64,000 bases of DNA, taken from contig NPFB01000144.1 in the NCBI GenBank assembly GCA_014084085.1, forward strand, positions 59,749 through 123,748. The letters run 5' to 3'. Under the pieces are notes generated by a model. It was not told the origin of the DNA, did not search any database, and was given only the letters and a program-made list of their open reading frames with translations. The DNA is from Hondaea fermentalgiana. Lineage: Eukaryota; Sar; Bigyra; Thraustochytrida; Thraustochytriidae. This document shows, piece after piece, positions 11,696 through 23,600 of the stretch. Each line of letters starts with the position of its first letter. The stretch's first letter is position 1. Both the position numbers and the translations under genes were made by a program.

Positions 11696-14600
11696 ATGAC
11701 GTCGCGCATCGTAACGCCGCGCATGCGATGGTGCATTGGGCGCATCCAGGAAACTTTTGGCGTAGACGGCGCCGTGGTAGACGAAGCAATCAAAGCAGAG
11801 GGCAGCTTTGAGCTTCTGGACGGCGTGCTCTCCGAGGGCGGGCCGAGCAGCTGCTTCGTCTTTTACCAACCCGTCTACGAACCGACAGACAGCGGCGATT
11901 GGATCCTTAAAAACCCAGAACCACAACTCGTCTTTGCCCGTGGGTGGGAACCCGGGCGTCTCCGCGCGCGGGGCAAGAAGGCGTGTTACTTTTTGAGACT
12001 CGGTCCCATTGACAAGGAACAAAGCTCGTGCAACAACCTTGTCCACGGCGAGCTGGGCGATGACCCGCTCAAGAGCCTCGAACTTTCGCTCTCACGGCTG
12101 TACCAGCCGCTGTGCGAGAGCCGAGCCAGCTGGGGTCAGGCCGACGAAGAGCAGACGCGTGAGTTCCTCGACGCCTGCAACAAAGTTTCCGCCGAACTCA
12201 AAGAGTCCATCAAGAGTCTCTATGGCGGTCTCGAGCTGCGCAAGCCAGACAAGCGCTTTGAAATCGACGGCGCAGGGCGGAATCTAGCGCAGCGCACCAA
12301 AGACGATCAGGAGCTCGTTGACCACTTTGAAGGCCTCCTCGAGGAGTGGTGCGACCAAATCGAGACATATCTCGAGAGCACAAGCGCCGATTCGTACGAA
12401 AGCTCTGCGCCTGATGCCGGTCCCATGACTGAGCTCGAGGCCTGGAAACGACGCATGCAGCGCCTCACAAGCATCACAGAGCAGCTCAAGACCAAAGACT
12501 GCAAGACGGTCATTGCGGTGCTTTCGAGCCTCACCAAAAATCCTCAAGATAGCAACCGGCAAAAGGTCTTTTCCCTCCTGCGGCGATGGAAGCAAATTGA
12601 CATCAACATCACCGAGGCCGCGAACGAGGCCAAGGACAATGTCAAGTATCTCTTCACGCTGGAAAAGTTCATTGAGCCGCTCTACTCTGGGACGCCAGAG
12701 TCGGTCGTCGACACCCTGCCAGCTCTCATGAACTCAATCAAGATGATTCACACAATCGCAAGGTACTACAACACGATGGAGCGCATGACGAACCTTTTCA
12801 GCAAGATCACCAACCAGATGATCTCGTGCTGCAAAAAATGCATCCTCGTCGAGAATCCTGACCTGTGGTCCCAAGACCCGGAGGCCCTTGTTCAGCGTCT
12901 TGAAGCCTGCCTCAAACTCAACGACTCATACCAAGAGAACTATCGTCTCACCAAGGACAAGCTGCTTACGATGCCAAAAGGCAAGCAGTTTGACTTTAGC
13001 GAGCAGCAAATCTTTGGCAAGTTTGACCTGTTCTGCAGGCGCGTCATCAAGCTCATCGACATGTTCAGCACGATTCACCAGTTCCGCGCTCTCGCCAACC
13101 ACAAGCTCGAGGGCATGGAGGCACTCACGGACCAGTTTCAAACGATTATTTCCGAGTTCCGACGCAAGAATCACGATCTACTCGACTACCACAACAACAA
13201 GTTCGATCGTGATTACGTGGAGTTCAACGTTGCCATCTCGGACCTCGAATCCTCGCTCCAGCAATTCATCAACGACAGTTTTGAGCGAATCACCTCTATT
13301 GAGAATTCGCTCAACCTTTTGAAGAAATTCCAGGCCATCCTGCAGCGCGAAAACCTCAAATCCGACCTCGACTCCAAGTTCAACATTATCTTTCAGAACT
13401 ATGGACTCGAGCTCGAAGTGGTCCAACAGCTTTACGAGCGCCACAAGCATGCCCCTCCGATTCCGCGAAACCTACCGCCTGTGAGCGGCAACATCATGTG
13501 GTCACGTCATCTTCTCAAGCGTATCGAAGAGCCCATGAAGAAGTTCGAGTCAAACCAGAATGTGCTTTCCACCAAGGACGCCAAGCGCATTATCAAGACG
13601 TACAACAAGGTCGCCAGGACCCTCGTGGCCTTTGAGTACCTCTGGTTTCAGGCCTGGCAGCAGAGCATCGAGACTGCAAAGGCCGGTCTGCAGGCAACGC
13701 TCATCATCCGCCATCCGGACGACGACCGTCTTTACGTCAACTTTGATCAAGAGATTCTGCAGCTTATTCGCGAGGCCAAGTGTCTCGACCGCATGGGCAT
13801 TGATATCCCAGAGTCGGCAAAGATCGTGCTCTTGCAGGAGACCAAGTTCAAGTCGTACTACAACGATCTACAGTACGCTCTCAAAGAGTACGAGCGCGTA
13901 ACGCGACGTGTAATCCCCGTGGCCGCTGACCTCCTCAAACCGCACATGCGCGATATGGAGTACAAGCTGCGTCCTGGCATGATTACGCTCACCTGGACGT
14001 CCATGAACATTGACGCATACAAACATCACATTCATACAGGCCTTGCCAAGCTCGAGGAACTCGTCACCAACATCAACGACATTATCGAGAACCGCATCGA
14101 AAAGAACCTCAAGGTCGTCTCGAAGACCGTTCTTGTCGACCTGCCCTCGGACCGCAGCACGCAGCTCAGCGACTTTGTCGCAATGCAAGAGAAGCGCATC
14201 CGCGTGCAGTCCAAGTTCCTCCATGGCAAGAACGTCGAGATCGAGCACGCCGTCAACGATCTCATGGAACTGGTGCAGAGCTACCCTCTCGATCCTCACA
14301 TTGACGCTGTCTCTCAAGAAGAGATCACCAATGTCAAGCGCAATTACCGCTTCAAAATGTATTGCGCTCTTCTCAAGTGCACCAAGAACTCGCTCAACAT
14401 GATCAAGGAGCGTGTTGGAAACCGTGGGAGCGGTGCAGGTGGCGGCTTCCTCTTTGTGGAGCGTCCCTTTTTTGAGCTTTTTGTCAACCTGCAGACCCCC
14501 AAGGTGCAGATCACCCCGGATCTCGAAGACGTGCAAAGCGCCATCAACAAGTCTGCGCTCGCCGTGCTTAAGTGCTCCAAATCGCTCTACGATTGGGACC

Positions 14601-17600
14601 AAGACCTTGTTCCAGAGGCAGAGCGCAAAACCTTTTTTGACGAAATCACGTGCGACCTGCAGATCGCCGTCGTGTGCTTGCTCCTCACCGGCTCAGTCCA
14701 AGGCCTCAAACAAAACGTCACAAAGTACCTTGAGCGCTTCTACGAGTATCAATGGCTCTGGAGTGACGACAAGGACCGTGCTTATTCCAAGTTCATGGCC
14801 ACCAAGCCGACCTTGCCCGAGTACGAGGCCAAGCTCATGGAGTTCCAAGAGGTCGATCGACAAATCAACGAGATTACCTCCATGCATGTCATTGGCGCAA
14901 TGTCAATCAACACGTCCACACTCAAGAACAACTTGCGCTACGAGGTGCAGACCTGGAAGCTCACCTTTTCGCGCTTTCTCCACGAGCAGGCGCGCGGCGA
15001 CATGGAAGATCTTTACAACTACATGAAGCAGACGGAGCAGCGGCTCAAGCGCAGCGAGAACATCAAGAAGCTTGTGCACAAGGAGTCAAGCAGCTCAAAC
15101 TCGGACGTGCTTCAAGAACTCTCAAGCATCATGGACGTTTTGCGAGAAATTCGCGAGCGCGAATCGGGCATTGAACAAGAAATTTCACCCGTTCTCGACA
15201 TGTACAGCATGCTGGAGCGCTTTGTTGGATCTCAGGGTCTGGGTGATCAGGAGAATGACAACAAAGAGGTCCTTCGCTACCGGTGGGAGTGCCTCGTGGA
15301 CTACGCAGAGCGCGTCACCGACGAGCTTGGCGAGCTTCAGGAGTCTTTCAAACGCAAGCTGCTTCGTGACATCAAAGAGTTTGTCAATGACGTCATCGTC
15401 TTTCGGAACGATTTCGTTGCTAACGGCCCCATGGTGCCCGGGATCTCACCAAAGGTTGCTGTCGATCGTCTGCGTAGGTTCCACGAAGAGTACGAGATTC
15501 GTGAGCGCAAGTTCAACCTGTACCGCAACGGAGAAGAACTTTTTGCGCTTCAGGCAACAAGTTACCCGGAGTTGACAAAGACCAAAAAGGAGCTCGTTCT
15601 GCTCGACCAGCTGTACAAACTGTACACTGACGTCATCGACACCATCGATGACTGGAAGCAGATCGAGTGGGAAAAGGTCCGTGACGAGATTGATGCCATG
15701 GCCGTCAAGATGGACGCCTTTGCCACGCGATGCAAGAAAATGCCCGGTAAGCTTCGCGACTGGGACGCATACAAGGACCTGAAGAAACAAATCGACGAAT
15801 TCACGGTGGTCTTGCCTTTGCTACAGGCGCTCGCCAAGCCAAGCATTATGCAGCGCCACTGGACCGAGGTGTCGCGCAAGTGCGGCACGGAATTTGTGGT
15901 CGGTCCTGAATTCCGCCTCTGCGCGCTGCTGGACGCTAATCTTATCCCTGTTGCAGAGGATATTGAGGAGATTTGCGACAGTGCTGACAAACAGCTCCAA
16001 ATCCAAAACAAGATTGCCGAAATTGCCGAGGCTTGGCAACTCCGCGAGTTCGACTTTGTTGTTTGGAAATCTCGCGGAATCTACGTTTTCAAAAACGTTC
16101 TTCCCATTGTCGAGGACCTTGAGGACTCCCAGATGCAGCTTCAGACCATGCTTACGATGCGTCATGTGTTTCCCTTCAAAAACGAGGCGCAAGCCATGCT
16201 CGTGACGACGTCAGACACGGCCGAGACCCTCGAGCGCTGGATCAAGGTACAGACCCTCTGGTGCTCTCTAGAGAGCGTATTTTCTGGTGGAGACATTGCC
16301 AAGCAGCTGCCCATGGAAGCAAAGAAGTTTCAGAAGATTGACAAGGACTTTGACAAGGTCATGCGCAAGGCCTTTGCAACCAAGAATGTCATTCAGGCCT
16401 GCCAGAACGATATTCTGAAGCAGAACCTCATTGTCTTTTACAACGAGCTGGAAAAGTGCCAAAAGAGCCTCGAGGGCTACCTTGAGCAGAAGCGAAACAA
16501 GTTCCCACGCTTCTATTTTGTGTCGAATCCAGTCCTCTTGCAGGTTCTTTCGCAAGGCTCCGACCCGCTGGCTATTCAGCCGTTCTACGAGAAGATCTTC
16601 GACTCCATCGACGAAGTTGTTCACGATGCAGAGAATCCGCAGTTCATCGAGGGCTTCTTCTCTCGTATTGGCGTCGACGAAGAGCGCATTCCTCTCAGTG
16701 CCCGTGTCCAATGCAAGGGCAACATTGAGGACTGGCTCATGGACCTTTTGGCGGAGCATCGCAACACGATGAAGGACGTGGCTCGCGACTGCGCGGCACG
16801 TGCCGGTGCAATCACTGATGCTTCGCAGTTGCGCCCCGTTGTGGACGCTTTGCCTGGCCAATTTGCTTTGTTGGCAATCCAGCTCAATTGGAGCGCAGAC
16901 TGCGCCGAGGCCCTTCACGTATGCAAGCAAAAGAAGACCGCTCTCAAGGACTGCAGCGCAAAGGCAGCGCAAATTCTCTCCGAACTCTCTTCATGGTGTC
17001 TCACCGATCTCGGCACGAAAATGAACCGTATCAAGATGGAAAGCCTTGTAACGATTCAGGTCCACCAGCGCGATGTCATTACGGACATTGCCGCGCTTCA
17101 CAAGGTCAAGAAGATTTCCGATCCGAGTGATTTTGAGTGGCAAAAGCAGTGCCGCTTTGAGTGGCGACCCGATGGCAAGGATGCCGTCTCAGACAGTGGT
17201 GCCCTCGCCATTAGCATCACGGATATCGAGTTCAACTACTCGTACGAGTACCTTGGATGCCGTGACCGTCTCGTCATCACTCCGCTTACCGACCGCTGCT
17301 ACATCACGCTTGCGCAGGCGCTCGGCATGGGTTTTGGAGGCGCACCTGCGGGTCCCGCCGGCACGGGTAAAACCGAAACCGTCAAGGATATGGGACGCGC
17401 ATTGGGTGTTTATGTCATGGTCAGCAACTGCAGCGACCAATTCTCGTACTTGGATTGCGCAAAGATCTTCAAGGGTCTGTGCCAGGGCGGTCTCTGGGGA
17501 TGCTTTGACGAATTTAATCGCATTACATTGCCAGTTCTCTCTGTGGTGGCGCAGCAAGTCCTCGCCATCCAGAATGCCAAAAAGGCACACGCGACCTCGT

Positions 17601-20600
17601 TTTCCTTTCCTGGAGACCCAACGCCGTGCCACCTGAATCCCGTTTGCGGATTTTTCATCACGATGAACCCTGGCTACGCTGGCCGCCAAGAGCTCCCTGA
17701 GAACCTCAAGTCGCTTTTCCGTGGTGTCGCAATGATGGTTCCCGATCGCATGATCATTATGAAGGTCAAACTTTGCAGCGTTGGCTACACAACCTTTACT
17801 TCGCTGGCGAAAAAGTTTGCTCAGCTTTACAAGCTTTGCGAGGAGCAGCTGTCTCAGCAAAAGCACTACGACTTTGGTCTTCGCAACATTCTCAGCGTCT
17901 TGCGCACGTGCGGCGCCAATAAGCGTGAGAACCTTGAAAAGCCCGAAGACTTTCTCATGTACCGCACGCTTCGGGACATGAACCTGTCGAAGCTCGTCGC
18001 ACAGGACGTTCCGCTCTTTCTCTCTCTGCTCACGGATCTCTTTCCCAAGTGCACCTCGCCTCCCGTCTCGATTCATCCCGAGATTGAGCCGGCGATCAAG
18101 GAGGTGGCGCTGGCCAAGGGCCTCATTCTTGAGGACGCCTGGGTGAAGAAGGTTGTTCAGCTCTACGAAACGTACAAGGTTCGTCACGGCATTATGCTCG
18201 TTGGGCCTACGGGTGGAGGCAAGACGGAGATTTGCAACACGCTCGCGGCTGCACTCTCCAAGGCCTCCGACGTGACCTACAAGTTTGCGCGTATCAATCC
18301 GAAAGCGATTCGTGCTGCGGAAATGTACGGAGAGGTCGACAAAGTGTCCGGCGAGTGGACGACGGGTGTCTTCGCTGCAACATGGGCAAAGATGAATCAA
18401 CGAAGCAACCGTTTCAACACGTGGCTCATTTGCGATGGTCCTGTCGACGCGATCTGGATCGAGGATCTCAACACCGTCTTGGACGATAACAAGATCCTCA
18501 CTCTTGCAAACGGCGACCGGATCCCAATGACCGACCAGAACCGAATTCTTTTTGAGGTTGAGTCTTTGCGCAATGCTTCGCCCGCCACAGTATCTCGCGC
18601 TGGCATTATTTACGTTTCGGAAAGCGACCTCGATTGGTACGCCGTGGCCAAATCGTGGATGCAAAAGCAAGATCCGGAACACGCCGCCTTTCTTGCTACG
18701 ATGCTGTCGAAGTGGATTGGAACTTGGTCTCCCTCTGATCCGGGCGAGCTCTATCAAAAGCTTGCACGCGCTGATTTTGGCGATGAGGTCATCCAGACTT
18801 CTCGCGTGGGCAAGATCTCGAATCTTCTGAGTCTCTTATCGTCAATGATGTCCTCGGTGAAACTGAGTGATACTGTCGTCGAGATGGAGGAAGAGCTTGA
18901 GAAGCTTTTTGTGATGTCGCTGCTCTGGTCCTTTGGAGGCAATCTTGAGCCAGAGGGTAGACAGCGTTTCGACGACTACCTTCGAACAATCGACCGTGAC
19001 ATGCTTCCTGAGCTTGAGGAGCAAGATGAGACCTCCTTTGAGTATGTTGTGGATCTCGGATCGCTTACGTGGCAGTCATGGGACCCAGAGGCTTGGGAGT
19101 ACCCTGTAATTGAGTCGAAATCGTCACATGCGGATAGTGTGGCCACCCCTCGGGCGCAACGCGAGTCTATCGACGGCGTAGAGGGCCTTAACAGTGGAGA
19201 GCTTTCCGCCAACAAGGCCTTGGGCGCAGAGAGTACGCTGGACTTTAGCAATTTGCTTGTCCCCACCATGGATAGCACGCGAGCTTGCTTCTTGCTTGAC
19301 AGCATGCATCAGCAGGGACTTCCCGTGATGATGGTCGGCGGTTCAGGCACGGCAAAGACGTCGACGGCACTCATGTTTTTTGCCAAGCTTGACCCATCTG
19401 TCCGGACCGTGAAGCGCGTGAACTTTAGCTCGGCGACCAAGCCGATTGGTCTGCAGAACGCGATCGAGAGCGAGCTCGACAAACGAGGCGGCAAGAACTT
19501 TGGTCCCGCTGGCGGAAAGAAGATGACCGTCTTTTTGGACGACATTTCCATGCCCTCGATCAACGAGTGGGGCGATCAGCCAACCCTCGAGTTTGCGCGT
19601 CAGCTGATCGAGTTCGATTGCTTTGCGTTCCTGGATAAAGACAAGCGCGGCGACATGAAACATTGCGAAGATCTTCAGTACGTCGCGGCCATGGCTCACC
19701 CGGGTGGTGGCCACAACGACGTCCCGAGCCGATTGAAGCGGCACTTTTTCATCTTTAACATGGTGCTCCCGTCGATGACGTCCATCAACAACATTTATGG
19801 CCAGATGTTGGCGGGTCGGTTCTCGGGCGACGATGGCATGCTGTCAGGTGCGGCACAAGAGGTGATCGGCAAGCTAACCTCGGCCACGATTCAGGTTTGG
19901 CAGTGGGCTCAGCGCAAGTTCTTGCCTACGCCGCGCAAGTTCCACTACGTCTTTAACATGCGCGATGTGAGCCGCGTGTTTCAGGGCATCTTGCTCTGCC
20001 CGAAGGAGACAATTCTCAACTGCAGTGTGTCCGCACCGAACGAGGACCAGGCGTTGACCCTTGTCAAGCTCTGGAAACACGAGTGCGAGCGTGTGTTCTG
20101 CGACAAGCTTGTTGATCAAACAGATAAGCTGCGCTATCTTGACCATGCTGCCATCGTGTTGCAGGACAATTTTGGCGACGCTCTTGCTGCGAAAACGGCC
20201 ATTCGTAGCGATTTTGAGGACTCCCAGCTTGTCCAGCAGCAGCACAAGGATGGTGTCAATGGCGCCAACAGCTCCGGGTCCGTGGAAGGCGGAATCGAAG
20301 ACCTTGATGGCGCAGCACGTGTGCAGGCCGACATGGGCCTGGAGATCGTGAAGAAGTCTGCTGAGCCTTTTGTGAACTTTCTGCGCGATGACGTTCTTGA
20401 CGCAGATGGAGACGTGGTGGCCAAGGCCCCCAAGGTGTACGAGCACGGCGGGCGGCTGGGCGGTCTCCGCGAGCGCGTGGCGGACTTTATGCTCAAGCAA
20501 AACGCTGAGGAGCCGTCGAAGGCTCTCAAGCTGGTGCTCTTTGACGACGCTCTCAACAACTTGCTTCGCATTTCCCGTATCATTAGCATGCCGCGCGGTT

Positions 20601-23600
20601 CGGCCCTCCTTGTGGGCGTGGGAGGCAGTGGAAAGCAGAGCTTGACCAAGCTGGCGTCCTACATTGCTGGTTACGATCTGTTCCAGATTACGCCGACCAA
20701 GTCTTACAACGTGAGTTCTCTGCTCGATGACTTGCGCTCTCTTTATCGCGTGGCGGGGCAGGAACGACGCGACGTGACCTTTTTGTTCACGGATCAGGAT
20801 ATCAAGGAAGAAGGCTTTTTGGAGGTGCTGAATATGCTTCTCATGACGGGCGAGATTCCCGGACTGTTCTCGAAGGAGGACATGATTGGCCTCACGGCCG
20901 ACCTCGAGCAACACGCTCTGCGTGAGCGTGGCGCTGACTTTGAGATCAGTCCAGCCACGCTGCGGCAGTTCTTCTTTGACTCATGCCGCGATCGTCTGCA
21001 TGTCGTACTCTGCATGTCACCTGTCAATGTGCACTTTGCGGAGCGCGCACGCAAGTTTCCTGGTCTCATTAACTGCTGTACCATCAATTGGTTTCTGCGC
21101 TGGCCAGATGCAGCCCTCAAGGATGTGGCGAATGGCTTGATTGGCTCGTACCATCCTGGAGAACATGGCATGTACTTGAGGTCCGAGGACGGTTCCACGG
21201 ACGACGACCCCGCTGTACGCGCCAGCTTGGTGGAGTTTATGGGTTCTGTGCATCGCATTGTGGTGGACTCGTGCACTGAGTATGAGAAGAAGATGCGACG
21301 CCAGGTTTACCAGACGCCCAAGTCGTATCTCTCGTTTATTGACACCTTCAAGGTGCAGTACGAGACCAAGTTGGCCCGCTTGCAAGAAAAGGAGGAACGC
21401 ATCAGTCTTGGTCTCGAGAAGCTAATTCAGGGCGCGGCCGATGTCGAGGAGCTCAAGCTCGTTTTGGCGCAGGAGCAAGAGAAATTACTCAAGACCACAA
21501 AGGAGACGAACCGAATGATCGGGGACTTGGAGACTAAGAGTCTTGAAGCCAAAAAGGAGCAGGACAAGGTCAATTTGATCAAGGGCGACTGCGAGGAGGA
21601 CGCCGCCCGCATCAAGCTTGAAAAGGAGGCATGCGAGCAGGATTTGGCGCAAGCGCAGCCGTACCTCGATCAAGCTGAGAGCGCGATTAAATCGATCAAA
21701 CCTGCGCACATCAACGAGGTGAAAAAGCTTGCAAAGCCTAGTGACATCATCAAGCTTGTCTTCGATGGAGTGCTCATTCTCTTCAAGGCGCGTTTGAATC
21801 CTGTCAAGGAATGCACGCTCACCGTGAAGAAGCAGCAGGTGACCTTTGTGGAGCCCTCGTACTCGCACGCGCAAAAGATGATGGGCAGTGCATCCTTCCT
21901 CAAGGACCTTCTCGAGTTCTCCAAGTCCGGCAAGGACTTGATCAACGACGAAACGATTGAGTTTATGATGCCTTACCTGAACTTGAGCAACTTTACGCCT
22001 GCGGTGGCCAAGTCGGCGTCTGCTGCGGCTGAAGGCCTGTGCACCTGGGTTCATGCCATGCGATCGTACCACGAGGCATCCAAGATTGTCAAGCCCAAGC
22101 TCGAGGCGCTAGCGCTGGCTTCCTCCGAGCTTGAGACGGCGCAGACGAATCTCGACGAGGCCTCGATGCGCCTCGACGCCTGCAAGCAGACGTTGCACGA
22201 GCTTCAGGACTCTTTTAACGCGAAGCTCCGCGAAAAGGCCGGTATTGAAGAGAACGCAAAGCTTTTGCAAAAGAAAATGACGCAGGCAGCCTCGCTCATC
22301 AACGGCCTTGCCAATGAGCGGCGGCGGTGGAGTGAAGACAAGGCCATGTTCGCGGCACAGAAACGTCGCCTTGTGGGCGACGTTGCCGTCTCGTGTGCAT
22401 TCGTCTCGTACTGTGGCGCTTTTAATCAGGAATTCCGAGAGGATCTTGTGCAGCACAAGCTGGTGCGCGAGGCTGCTTCGCTGGGCGTGCCTGTGTCGGA
22501 AGAGGTGAACCCGATTTCGTTTCTCGTCGATGCGGCAACAGTGAGCGACTGGGGTCTTGATGGTCTCCCCTCGGACCCTCTGAGCGTACAGAACGGCATT
22601 TTGGTGACGCAGAGTTCGCGCTACCCGCTTCTCGTCGATCCTCAGGGACAAGCATTGAACTGGCTGGTTCGCAAGGAAACGCGCGCCGAGCGCCTTCCGA
22701 GCTTTGGCGTGGTGCAAATGAATTCTCCCAAGCTTCGCGAGCACCTCGAGCTTGCCATGAGCGAGGGCTTGGCGCTCATTGTTGCCGGCGTGGAGGAAGA
22801 CCTTGATCCGATGCTGGATCCTGTTCTGGAGAAGGAAGTGGTCCGCAAGGGCAAGAGCTTGTACATTAACGTTGCCGACAAGGCTTGCGCCTTTCATCCG
22901 GAGTTCACAGCCTTCTTTGTATCGCGGCTGCCGAACCCGCACTTTAGCCCTGAGTTGCAGGCAAAGACCACTGTCGTGGACTTTACAGTCACGCTCAAGG
23001 GTCTAGAAGACCAGCTGTTAGACGTGGTGATTGGTCGCGAGCAAAAAGCTCTCCAAGACCAGCTCGAGCAGGTGATTGAGGACGTGGCCGTGAATACGAA
23101 GCTTCTCATGTCGGAGAATGACAAGTTGCTCTACAAGCTTACATCAAACTCGGGAAGCCTCCTGGATGACGAAGAGCTCGTAACCGTACTGAAAAAGGTC
23201 AAGGAGACTGCAGAGACTGTCAAGACGAAGTTGCGCGATGCAGAGGAAACCCGTGTTTCCATTAACGAGAAGCGCGAGCAGTATCGTCCCGTTGCGACGC
23301 GCGGAGCGGTCCTGTACTTTAGCATTGTCGAGTGTTCGGCGCTCAATTGCATGTACCAGACGAGTCTGCAGCAGTTCAACGAGCTCTTCCTCAAGTCAAC
23401 GTTGGAAGACTATGCGCCGCGTAATGCATCCGTGCATAAGCGCGTGCACAATATCATTGAAGCACTGACGTACCTGACGTACCGCTACATTAATCGTGGG
23501 CTGTACGAGAAGGACAAGCTGACCTTTGTTCTTGTGGTCACCATGAAGGTCTTGCTTGTGGCAGGCGAGCTCACTTCGCGGGACATGGCGGCGTTCTTTC

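Noticed and set aside
17189..18757. 522-codon open frame on the minus strand inside the dynein gene
   Set aside because: It is antisense to the AAA1-AAA2 region of the dynein gene and lacks any motif; long antisense frames are expected in GC-rich DNA with biased codon use.
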